This document shows positions 7,237 through 13,972 of a DNA stretch of 16,784 nt, in pieces. Below the pieces are notes generated by a model, which was not told where the DNA came from, made no database searches, and saw nothing but the letters and a program-made list of their open reading frames with translations. Both the position numbers and the translations under genes were made by a program. Numbering within the stretch: the stretch's first letter is position 1; every line of letters starts with the position of its first letter. Origin of the DNA: Deltaproteobacteria bacterium (GTDB lineage Bacteria > Desulfobacterota > Syntrophia > Syntrophales > JAAYKM01); NCBI GenBank assembly GCA_019136935.1, contig JAGVTI010000029.1, forward strand, positions 1 through 16,784, in the 5' to 3' direction.

Positions 7237-8835
7237 ATGAGAAACTGGCGGCAACAGATTCGCTTTCTATTCGGTGATGCGACCCTGATCCTGGTGGTCC
7301 TGGGGTTTCTCGTCCTGATCAATTTCCTGTCCTATCGCCATTTCCTGCGGTTCGACCTGACGGAAAACCGGATTTACACCCTGTCCGAGTCGAGCCGGCG
7401 CATCGTATCCAGGCTGGAAGACCCGGTGACCATCCAGTGTTTTTTCTCGAAGAAGGCTCCGCCGGAGCTGGGCGTATTGAGACAGCAGATCTCGGACCTT
7501 CTGGAAGAATACCGGGTGAGCGGCAAGGGGAAGATCCGGGTGATCTTTTCCGATCCCGCGGAGGACCCTCTCCTTCAGAAGCGGGTTGAACTCATGGGCG
7601 TGCCGCAGGTCCAGATGAACGTCTATCAAAAGGACCAGGCTCAGATCACCAATGTTTTTATGGGAATCGTCCTCTCCTACGAGGACCGCCAGGAAATCCT
7701 GCCCTTCGTCAAGGAGGCGAAGAATCTCGAATACGATGTCTCCAGCGCGATTTTGAGACTGCTGCGAAACCAGAAGAAACGCGTTGTTTTTCTGACAGGC
7801 GGGGGGGAATACGATCTGAACGAAAATTTCGGAACGGTCCGGGAAATCCTGGAACCCCTGTACGATCTGAGCCGTCTCGACCCGGCTGTGGCCGGATCCG
7901 TCCCCGAAGGAACGGACCTGCTGATCGTGGTTTCTCCGGAGCCGGTGACCGAACGGATGAAGTTCGCCATCGACCGGTATGTCATGCAGGGAGGGAAGGT
8001 TTTCTTCCTGATCGACCGGGTCAATATCGACGGGGGCACCATGACCGCTTCCCGCCGGGATTGCAACCTGGAGGATCTCATCGCCTCCTACGGCGTGAAA
8101 CTGACCCAGGATCTGGTTCTCGACCGTTTCAACCTGGCCATCAATTTCCGGACGGGCTATACGATTCTCCGCGTTCCCTATGCCTTCTATCCGAAAGTGG
8201 TGAAGGAGGGTTTCGCGACGGACAACCCGATCGTCAATCGCCTCGACGCCCTCAGTCTTCCATGGGCGGCCGCCCTGGATGTCACAAACCGCCCCGCGGT
8301 CAAATCCACGATTCTGGCCAGGTCTTCGCCCCATGGCTGGCTTCAGCGGGGAATGTACAACATCAGTCCCGCCCAGGAATTCAATCCTCCGCAGGGGGAG
8401 ATCAAATCCTACCCCCTGGCGGTGCTGCTGGAAGGGAGATTCGACAGTTTTTATCGTTTGCCGTCCGGCGGGGATGCTTCGGGCGGGTTCCCGGCAGCGC
8501 AGGGGGATGGTCGACTCGCCCGGAGTCAAAAGGATACGAAGATTCTGGTTATGGGAAATGCCCGCTTCCTGTCCGACGCGTTTATTTCCGCCCCGGGGAA
8601 TGCCGATTTCTTCCTGAACGCCGTCGACTGGTTCACCTGGGGGGATGACCTGATCGGGATCCGCTCCAAGAAGATGCTGAGCAGGCCCCTGCCGATCCTG
8701 ACGGACAGGCAGAAGAGGCTCGTCAAGTATGGGAACATGATCGGGGTGCCCCTGGTGGTGATCCTGGCCGGGGCGGTCCGGTTTTATCTCAGGCAGAGGC
8801 GCAGAAGAATCTACCGCAAGGGGAAGACGGAATGA
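7237..8835 (+). CDS. GldG-like ABC auxiliary membrane protein
   Basis: A protein of 532 residues anchored by an N-terminal helix (15-33) and a C-terminal helix (about 500-517), with a large extracytoplasmic part between. FDLTENRIYTLSESS (39-53) right after the first helix is the family hallmark (ABC_transp_aux, the GldG/DUF4350 type). The middle includes VFLTGGGEYDL and a DLLIVVSPEP-type strand-turn, as in Rossmann-like glutamine-amidotransferase folds. No catalytic triad is evident, so a binding or scaffolding role is inferred. In gliding bacteria GldG works with GldA and GldF; here it is fourth-base coupled to its neighbours (6 nt after the permease, ATGA overlap with the next gene at 8832-8835). 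An ATPase-permease-GldG-DUF4340 order is a recurring arrangement outside Bacteroidetes. Confidence 0.9.
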   Translation: MRNWRQQIRFLFGDATLILVVLGFLVLINFLSYRHFLRFDLTENRIYTLSESSRRIVSRLEDPVTIQCFFSKKAPPELGVLRQQISDLLEEYRVSGKGKIRVIFSDPAEDPLLQKRVELMGVPQVQMNVYQKDQAQITNVFMGIVLSYEDRQEILPFVKEAKNLEYDVSSAILRLLRNQKKRVVFLTGGGEYDLNENFGTVREILEPLYDLSRLDPAVAGSVPEGTDLLIVVSPEPVTERMKFAIDRYVMQGGKVFFLIDRVNIDGGTMTASRRDCNLEDLIASYGVKLTQDLVLDRFNLAINFRTGYTILRVPYAFYPKVVKEGFATDNPIVNRLDALSLPWAAALDVTNRPAVKSTILARSSPHGWLQRGMYNISPAQEFNPPQGEIKSYPLAVLLEGRFDSFYRLPSGGDASGGFPAAQGDGRLARSQKDTKILVMGNARFLSDAFISAPGNADFFLNAVDWFTWGDDLIGIRSKKMLSRPLPILTDRQKRLVKYGNMIGVPLVVILAGAVRFYLRQRRRRIYRKGKTE

Positions 8836-9788
8836 AGGCGAGGCGGAATCTGATCCTGATCATCGTCCTTCTGCTTGCGGGGGGGATCGTCTTCTTCATT
8901 GAGCGGCCTTTTGAGGGGAACCGTCGCCAGTCTGACGGCGATCTGCTCGTATTTCCGGATTTCGAGCCCTGGAAAGCGGACAAAATCCAGGTCGGTTCCG
9001 GTCGGCTTGCCTTCGAAAATCGGGACGGCAGCTGGTTCCTGATCACCCCGGCGGGTTCGTATCCTGCCGACCGGAACCAGGTCAGCGCTTTTCTCCAGGC
9101 CGTCCGGGAACTGAAACGCGATAACATCGCGTCCGAAAACGAAGAAAAACAAGCCATCTTCGGTGTCCGGGCGGGTCAGGGGACGCAGGTGGTGCTTTAC
9201 GATTCCGAAGATCGCAAAATGGCGGATTTTTTTGTCGGGAAAAAGGGTCCGGACGGTCTTAGCGCCTATATCAGGCGGGCGGATTCAAAAGAAGTGATTC
9301 TGCAGCCCGGGACGCTGCGGGATCATCTCGACAAGCCCGCGAAATGGTGGCGGGACCGGAAAGTTTTTCCCGTGAAGGCCGAAGACGTCGTCCAGATGAC
9401 ACTGCAAATCGATGCGGAAACGATCGTTCTGAACCGGGATACGAAGGGCGGCTGGTTCATCGTCAAACCCCTGTCCAAGAAGGCCGATGGTGCACGGGTC
9501 GAGCAGATCCTGACGGTTTTGAACGATCTGGAGGCCGCCGATTTTGCCGAGGAGATGAAGCCGGAAGAAGCGGGGCTCGTTTCCCCCCAGCTTCGGCTGG
9601 CGGTCCGTTTCAAGGACCGGTCCACGCAAATGCTCCTGGTCGGCCTGCCCGCGAACGAAGGGGGTTATTACGCGATGGCCGGGGAGGGGCAGTCCGTGAT
9701 CGTATTACAGGGTGGTGTTCTGGGGATATTGTTCCCCGAGGTCAAGGATCTGGAGGCGCCTTCCATTGCCACGCCCCGTCAAGAGTGA
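8832..9788 (+). CDS. DUF4340 membrane-anchored protein
   Basis: A protein of 318 residues with an N-terminal signal anchor (6-23) and a long extracytoplasmic part. It shows the repeating strand pattern of DUF4340 proteins: a FENRDGSWFLITPAGSYPAD block near 65-84, a second GGWFIVKPLSKKADGARV block near 210-227, and WWRDRKVFPVKAEDV between them. The two W-F-I/L blocks suggest an internal duplication. Its ATG overlaps the stop of the GldG-like gene (ATGA). DUF4340 proteins typically end Gld-type ABC operons and are presumed accessory factors at the outer face of the membrane. Function is not established. Confidence 0.87.
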   Translation: MKARRNLILIIVLLLAGGIVFFIERPFEGNRRQSDGDLLVFPDFEPWKADKIQVGSGRLAFENRDGSWFLITPAGSYPADRNQVSAFLQAVRELKRDNIASENEEKQAIFGVRAGQGTQVVLYDSEDRKMADFFVGKKGPDGLSAYIRRADSKEVILQPGTLRDHLDKPAKWWRDRKVFPVKAEDVVQMTLQIDAETIVLNRDTKGGWFIVKPLSKKADGARVEQILTVLNDLEAADFAEEMKPEEAGLVSPQLRLAVRFKDRSTQMLLVGLPANEGGYYAMAGEGQSVIVLQGGVLGILFPEVKDLEAPSIATPRQE

Positions 9789-9836
9789 CTCATTTCACAG
9801 GAAGAGCGCTCTCCATACACCGGGAGATCGTCTTTT

Positions 9837-10040
9837 ATGGATTGTCAAAAAGAAAAGAATCTGAAATCCTGTAACTGTTCCTATGAACCCTGTTCGAGAA
9901 AAGGACGCTGCTGCGATTGCCTGACCTATCACCGTCGCAACAGGGAACTGCCGGCCTGTTTTTTTCCGGATCGGGCGGAACGGTCTTATGACCGGTCATA
10001 TGAACATTTCGCCAGGCTGGTGACGGCGGGCAAGGTTTGA
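9837..10040 (+). CDS. Small eight-cysteine protein, DUF6485-like
   Basis: A protein of 67 residues. All eight cysteines lie in the first 41 (3, 12, 14, 19, 25, 26, 28, 41), in a C-x8-C-x-C-x4-C-x5-CC-x-C-x12-C layout. [15 protein letters not shown] and YDRSYEHF follow. I recognise this as the DUF6485 pattern common in anaerobic deltaproteobacteria and clostridia. The cysteine density suggests a metal site (zinc or iron-sulfur), but that is inference. The start is backed by GGGAG at 9822-9826, about 10 nt upstream. It lies 48 bp after the DUF4340 gene and 48 bp before the cyclic-nucleotide-binding gene, in the same direction, so read-through from the ABC operon is possible. No signal peptide or helix. 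Confidence 0.83.
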   Translation: MDCQKEKNLKSCNCSYEPCSRKGRCCDCLTYHRRNRELPACFFPDRAERSYDRSYEHFARLVTAGKV

Positions 10041-10088
10041 AAGTTCGGCTCCGATCGGCCGTTTTTGACGTAACATAAGGAGGATCCC

Positions 10089-10463
10089 ATGTTCCAGGTT
10101 GCATCATACGAAACATTCCAGGACGGTCAGGTCATTTTCCAGGAAGGGACGCACGGCGACTGGATCTACTTGATCGAAGAGGGTTCCGTCGAAATCTCGA
10201 AGAACCTGAAGGGCCGGAGGGTGGTTGTCGAAGTGCTGACCCGCGGTGAAATATTCGGGGAAATGGCCTTTATCGCCAAGATGCCCCGGACGGCCACGGC
10301 GACGGCCGTCGGCGAAACGACGGTGGGGATTATCGACCGGGATTACTATGATAACGAGTTCAATAAGCTGCCCGCCGATTTCCGTCAGATTTTCAGTACC
10401 GTTGCCACGCGACTGAAGAACGCGACCGAGGCGGTCATCCGAAGCGTTTCCGTGGACGGATAG
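10089..10463 (+). CDS. Stand-alone cyclic-nucleotide-binding domain protein
   Basis: A protein of 124 residues consisting of one cNMP-binding (CAP_ED) domain. The early strands show FQEGTHGDWIYLIEEGSVEI (17-36). The phosphate-binding cassette is GEIFGEMAFIAKMPRTATATA (53-73), with Gly-Glu at 57-58 and Arg67 at the ribose-phosphate contact positions. A C-terminal helix follows (about 98-118). There is no DNA-binding, kinase or membrane domain, so if it binds cAMP or cGMP it must act through a partner or as a sensor subunit. The conserved Arg suggests binding is retained. The start has AAGGAGG at 10077-10083. It ends just before a palindrome and a terminator-like hairpin. Confidence 0.9.
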   Translation: MFQVASYETFQDGQVIFQEGTHGDWIYLIEEGSVEISKNLKGRRVVVEVLTRGEIFGEMAFIAKMPRTATATAVGETTVGIIDRDYYDNEFNKLPADFRQIFSTVATRLKNATEAVIRSVSVDG

Positions 10464-10471
10464 GCGCCGAT

Positions 10472-10497
10472 GGAGAATCTTTTCGAAAAGATTCTCC
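10472..10497. repeat. Perfect 26-bp palindrome
   Basis: The arm GGAGAATCTTTTC (10472-10484) is followed directly by its exact reverse complement (10485-10497), with the centre TTTTCGAAAA. It starts 9 nt after the cNMP-binding gene. As RNA it would make a long hairpin, but only GCTTCCTT follows, so it is a poor classical terminator. As DNA it could be a dimeric regulator site. It also lies inside a weak 50-codon open frame (10470-10622). Confidence 0.9.
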
Positions 10498-10570
10498 GCT
10501 TCCTTCAGAGTGACGGCTCGAATGCCGGCGTTCACTCAGGATGGCGACTCGAGCATTCTCCGACCTTGGA

Positions 10571-10607
10571 CGGTGTCGTTGCGATTGGGTGCGACACCGA
10601 CTTTTCT
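10571..10607 (+). terminator. Probable terminator after the cNMP-binding gene
   Basis: Eight-bp stem CGGTGTCG (10571-10578) with CGACACCG (10592-10599), a 13-nt loop, and then a short T-rich tail (TTTTCT, 10602-10607). It stands between the convergent + strand small genes and the end of the - strand permease at 10625. The T-run is short, so it is only moderately convincing. Confidence 0.5.
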
Positions 10608-10624
10608 GGGACGGTGCGGTGACG

Positions 10625-11776
10625 TCATTCTGCCGCCGTCTTCTGCTTCAGGGAGACGGCGCCCCAGGCCATGAAGCCGTACAGGATGCAGAGCCCCCAG
10701 AGGACACCCCACTCGAACGACACATTTCTCAAAGAAGCCCCCATTTCACTGACTCGCAGGAAACCCTCGATCCCGGCCGTCGTGGGCAGCAGAAAAGAAA
10801 GGATCCGCAGCCAGGAGGGAATGGCCTCGACGGGCCAGGCGAAGCCGGCAAGAAATATTGCGGGAAGGGAGGTGAACAGAAGCACCTGGATGGAGGTTTC
10901 CCGGCGCCGGAAGAAGCCGTTTATGAAGATTCCGAGGAGAGTCACCGAAACCAGGAAGGGGAGCATGAAAGACAGGATGGTGAAAGGGGTGCCCTTCTGC
11001 GGGAAACCGTACAGGCTGAATACCACGAAGAAATAATAAATCATGTGCAGGAAGTAAATGCTCAGATAGACGGCGGCCTTGCTCAGGACGGACATGAGGG
11101 CGGAGGCGCCTGTTCCCGTATTCTCCCCGCTGCTGTTTTCCCGCCGGGTTCCCCCGAGCATGCCGATGCCGATCAGCAGGGTCTGCTGCAGGATCAGGAC
11201 CATCACGGCCGGGACCACGTAGCTGGCGTAACCCTCGGTCGGATTGAAGAGGGGGCGATTGATCAGTAGGACGGGGTTTCGGACTGCCTTTGCGTGGGCC
11301 GCCATGGTGCCGCGCCCCTGAAGTTTCCGGATCTCGATTCCTGCGGAAAGGGTTTTGGTTGCCGCCAGCAGGCCCGTCATGGCCTGCCGGTAGACCAGGA
11401 AGTAACTCGCGTCACAGAACAGTCCCACCGTCGCGTTTTCGCCCCGCAGCACCTTTCTTTCAAATTCCCGGGGAATCACGAGGACCCCGCTCGCCTTTCC
11501 CGCCTTGATCCGTTTTTCCGCCTCGGCAACGGTTGAGGCCTGGCCGGAAATCCGTACCAGATCGCCCGCATCGGCCATGCGGATCAACTTCCGGCTGAGG
11601 GCCGTGTGATCCTCATCGACGGCGACCACCGGCACCTCCTTCAGCACTTCCGGCAGATAGGGAATGGGATAGAAGAACGAGTAAATGATGACGGCGCCGA
11701 TGAAAATCAAAAGGACGCCCCTGTCCTGGATGACAGCCTGTAATTCATGCCGGTAAAGGGTTGCGAAACGCCTCAT
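10625..11776 (-). CDS. ABC-2 type permease, second of a pair (YhhJ-like)
   Basis: A protein of 383 residues in ABC2_membrane layout. There is one N-terminal helix (about 20-37), a large extracytoplasmic domain (about 40-180), and then five or so helices. These include the FLAGFAWPVEAIPSWLRILS segment near 310-330, typical of YhhJ/YbhR-like drug-export permeases. The outer domain opens with VAVDEDHTALSRKLIRM, carrying the motif D-x-D-H-x-A-L-S-R (54-62) shared with the adjacent permease, so the two are paralogues. Its ATG overlaps the stop of the upstream permease gene (ATGA at 11776-11773). It is the last gene of a tolC-hlyD-permease-permease operon. No nucleotide-binding domain is fused or nearby. 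The substrate is unknown. Confidence 0.92.
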   Translation of the reverse strand: MRRFATLYRHELQAVIQDRGVLLIFIGAVIIYSFFYPIPYLPEVLKEVPVVAVDEDHTALSRKLIRMADAGDLVRISGQASTVAEAEKRIKAGKASGVLVIPREFERKVLRGENATVGLFCDASYFLVYRQAMTGLLAATKTLSAGIEIRKLQGRGTMAAHAKAVRNPVLLINRPLFNPTEGYASYVVPAVMVLILQQTLLIGIGMLGGTRRENSSGENTGTGASALMSVLSKAAVYLSIYFLHMIYYFFVVFSLYGFPQKGTPFTILSFMLPFLVSVTLLGIFINGFFRRRETSIQVLLFTSLPAIFLAGFAWPVEAIPSWLRILSFLLPTTAGIEGFLRVSEMGASLRNVSFEWGVLWGLCILYGFMAWGAVSLKQKTAAE

Positions 11777-12957
11777 GTACGCCCCCAGTAACGTTTGTCG
11801 CGCATGACATGGGCCAGACGTGGCCCCGCCGCCGACAGCGCGATGATCGTGAAAACGGACAGGATGACCAACTCCGGCAGCGAATCGGCGGGCTGCGCTC
11901 CCCTGACGGCCTGTTCCACCAGGAGGCGGAGATAGTGGGTGAGGGGAAGGATGTTCGCCCAGAGCTTACCGGGCAAGGGCATGGCCATGTAGGGAAAGGT
12001 GATGCCGGTGAACGCGAAGGCCGGTCCCGTATAGAAAGCGGACACGCTGGTGGCCAGGCGCAGGTTGGCCAGCCAGGCGGTCAGAAGCAGGCCGATGGCC
12101 TGGTAGGACAGGACAAAAAGCAGGGTGCCCAAGGCGATCATCCCGGTGCTCCCGCGCAGGGGAACCCCCATAAAACGGTAGAGCAGGGAGATCATGAACA
12201 GCCCCATCAGGGAAAAGACCATCGTCTGGGGCAGCATTTTCCCGGCCACCGCTTTCCAGGTTTTCGAGCCGGCACATTCCAGCCACTGCCTTGCCGTCCC
12301 TTCCTTCAATTCGCTGCCCGCGGATTGCACGGAGACAAGGATGATAAATATCTGCAGCATGGTCGGCAGCAGGGCGTTGACCAGGTAGTGGACATAATTC
12401 AGGCCAGGATTGAACAAACCGTGCAACTCCGCCCGGATGGCTTCGGCATGGGTGACTGCCGCCGGTTTCATTTCCCCCTTCTGCAGCCGAAGTCCGACGT
12501 TCAGCGTGACGGATGCCGTGGCGGCGACATTGCGGACCTCCCGGGTGATCAGGCTCCCCGCAAGGAGATACTGGGCGTTGTAAAAGCACACGACGGGGGA
12601 CGACTTGCCCTTCCGGATGTCCTTTTCAAAATCCAGGGGAAAAACGATGAGGGCGTAGGCCTTCTTTTCCAGAATATGCTTTTTGCCGGTTTCCATGTCG
12701 GCAACGGCCGCCGCGACGCGAAGCGTGGATGTGGCGTCCAGCATGCGGATCATCCGGCGGGAAAGCGCGGAATGATCCGCATCGTGGACGGCGACCGGCA
12801 GATCACGCGGAACCTGCTGGTGAAAAGTCGCCCAGAGCAGGGCAAAGGATAAAAGCGGAAAGACAACCATGAGAAAGAGGTAAAGACGCGTTGAACCCAT
12901 CCGTTTCAGCTCGCGCCGGAAAACGGCACGCAGACCTACCGCCTTTTGCCTTGGCAT
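11773..12957 (-). CDS. ABC-2 type permease, first of a pair (YhhJ-like)
   Basis: A protein of 394 residues with the same plan as its downstream neighbour: an N-terminal helix (25-44), an outer domain starting VAVHDADHSALSRRMIRM (D-x-D-H-x-A-L-S-R at 59-67), then a C-terminal helical bundle with TGITFPYMAMPLPG and NILPLTHYLRLL near 320-345. Those segments are usual in ABC2_membrane_3/YhhJ permeases. The start ATG 12957 follows hlyD by 31 nt, with a GGAGGGG Shine-Dalgarno about 10 nt upstream. An alternative ATG at the end of hlyD is out of frame. It probably forms a heterodimer with the next permease, inferred from paralogy and coupling. The ATPase must come from elsewhere. Confidence 0.92.
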   Translation of the reverse strand: MPRQKAVGLRAVFRRELKRMGSTRLYLFLMVVFPLLSFALLWATFHQQVPRDLPVAVHDADHSALSRRMIRMLDATSTLRVAAAVADMETGKKHILEKKAYALIVFPLDFEKDIRKGKSSPVVCFYNAQYLLAGSLITREVRNVAATASVTLNVGLRLQKGEMKPAAVTHAEAIRAELHGLFNPGLNYVHYLVNALLPTMLQIFIILVSVQSAGSELKEGTARQWLECAGSKTWKAVAGKMLPQTMVFSLMGLFMISLLYRFMGVPLRGSTGMIALGTLLFVLSYQAIGLLLTAWLANLRLATSVSAFYTGPAFAFTGITFPYMAMPLPGKLWANILPLTHYLRLLVEQAVRGAQPADSLPELVILSVFTIIALSAAGPRLAHVMRDKRYWGRT

Positions 12958-12988
12958 GACACCGACACCCCTCCGGATTTCTCCGCAA

Positions 12989-13972
12989 TCATTTTTCTTC
13001 GACGAGAACGCTCATGCCGGGGCGCAGCCCCTTGATCAGGACCGTCGGCCGGGCCCGGACTTCGAATGTTTTCAGATCGAAATCCCCCTGGGCGGACGTG
13101 GCTCGCCAAGTCGCGAAATCCCCCAGGGGAGAAATATAATGAACGACGAAACGGATCCGCTTTTTCCCCAGGGCGGGAATTTCCCCGATGATCGTATCCC
13201 CCATGCGGATCTTGGCGAGCTTGTCTTCCCTCAGGTTGAACGTGACCCACACATCGCGGAGATCGACGAGGGTGATGACGGGATATCCGGGACTCACCAG
13301 TTCACCCGGATCGACGACTTTTTCGGCGACTTCACCCGCAACGGGGGCCAGAAGCCGGGTCTCGTCGAGGTAGGAATGGACTTCGTCGACCACAGCCGAT
13401 GCCTGGTTCTCGAGTTCCTTCGCGGTCACCTTGTCTTCCTGGCGCGCTCCCCTGAGGGCCATGTCGTAGGCCGCCTTCGCCGCCGCCTCCGCCGATTTCG
13501 CCATGGTGAACTGGGCTTCGGCCTCGTCCCGCCTCTGGGCGGGGACCACCCCGTCCCGGTATAGGCGTTCTATCCGCCGGTAGGTCGTTTCCGCCAGTTC
13601 CGCCGCATAGCGTGAGCGAAGCCAGGCGTTTCGGGCCTGACGGATTTCTTCTTCCCTGGTGCCGGAATCAGCCTTTTCCCGCTGGGAACCCGCCGCCCGC
13701 TGCGCCGCCGAGGCCTGTTTCAATTTGGCGCGGATTTCCGGGCTGTCCAGGGAAGCCAGCAATTGGCCCTTGGCGACTTGTTGCCCCCGGTCCACGTAGA
13801 CGGCGTCGATTCTTCCGGATATCTTGGCGGCCACGTCGATCTGTGTAGCCTCGATTTCCCCCTGGATGTATTCCACGCCCGGGTGGAGAAGGAGCCATCC
13901 CACGATGATCATGACGATCAAGAAAGCGAGGACGGTTCCCCCGGCGATCAGATAAGCCGTTTTCGTTTTCAT
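12989..13972 (-). CDS. HlyD-family periplasmic adaptor
   Basis: A membrane-fusion protein of 327 residues. The N-terminal anchor is at 7-29. The first lipoyl half-motif (IDVAAKISGRIDAVYVDRGQ, 45-64) is followed by a helical, Ala/Glu/Arg-rich coiled-coil hairpin (about 77-205). The second lipoyl half is RLLAPVAGEVAEKVVDPGEL (206-225), and a beta-barrel and membrane-proximal part run to the end (LRPGMSVLVEEK). It should bridge the inner-membrane permeases and the TolC channel. The ATG overlaps the stop of the tolC-like gene (ATGA at 13972-13969), with AGGAGG just upstream inside that gene's end. The two permease genes follow. This is the YhiI/EmrA-like branch with a short hairpin, judged by length. 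Confidence 0.94.
   Translation of the reverse strand: MKTKTAYLIAGGTVLAFLIVMIIVGWLLLHPGVEYIQGEIEATQIDVAAKISGRIDAVYVDRGQQVAKGQLLASLDSPEIRAKLKQASAAQRAAGSQREKADSGTREEEIRQARNAWLRSRYAAELAETTYRRIERLYRDGVVPAQRRDEAEAQFTMAKSAEAAAKAAYDMALRGARQEDKVTAKELENQASAVVDEVHSYLDETRLLAPVAGEVAEKVVDPGELVSPGYPVITLVDLRDVWVTFNLREDKLAKIRMGDTIIGEIPALGKKRIRFVVHYISPLGDFATWRATSAQGDFDLKTFEVRARPTVLIKGLRPGMSVLVEEK

Noticed and set aside
7267..8529. Long open frame on the - strand opposite the GldG-like gene
   Set aside because: No Shine-Dalgarno or family features. Composition (Asp/His/Arg/Gln/Pro) is typical of an antisense shadow, and the + strand gene is certain.
10470..10622. 50-codon open frame starting MENLFEKILRFLQ after the cNMP-binding gene
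   Set aside because: Its first codons are the palindrome and its later ones the terminator-like hairpin. There is no clear Shine-Dalgarno, so it is more likely fortuitous.
11761..12852. Long + strand open frame opposite the first permease
   Set aside because: It is extremely rich in Gly, Gln, Asp and His with no domain. It is the complement of a hydrophobic, well-supported membrane protein gene.
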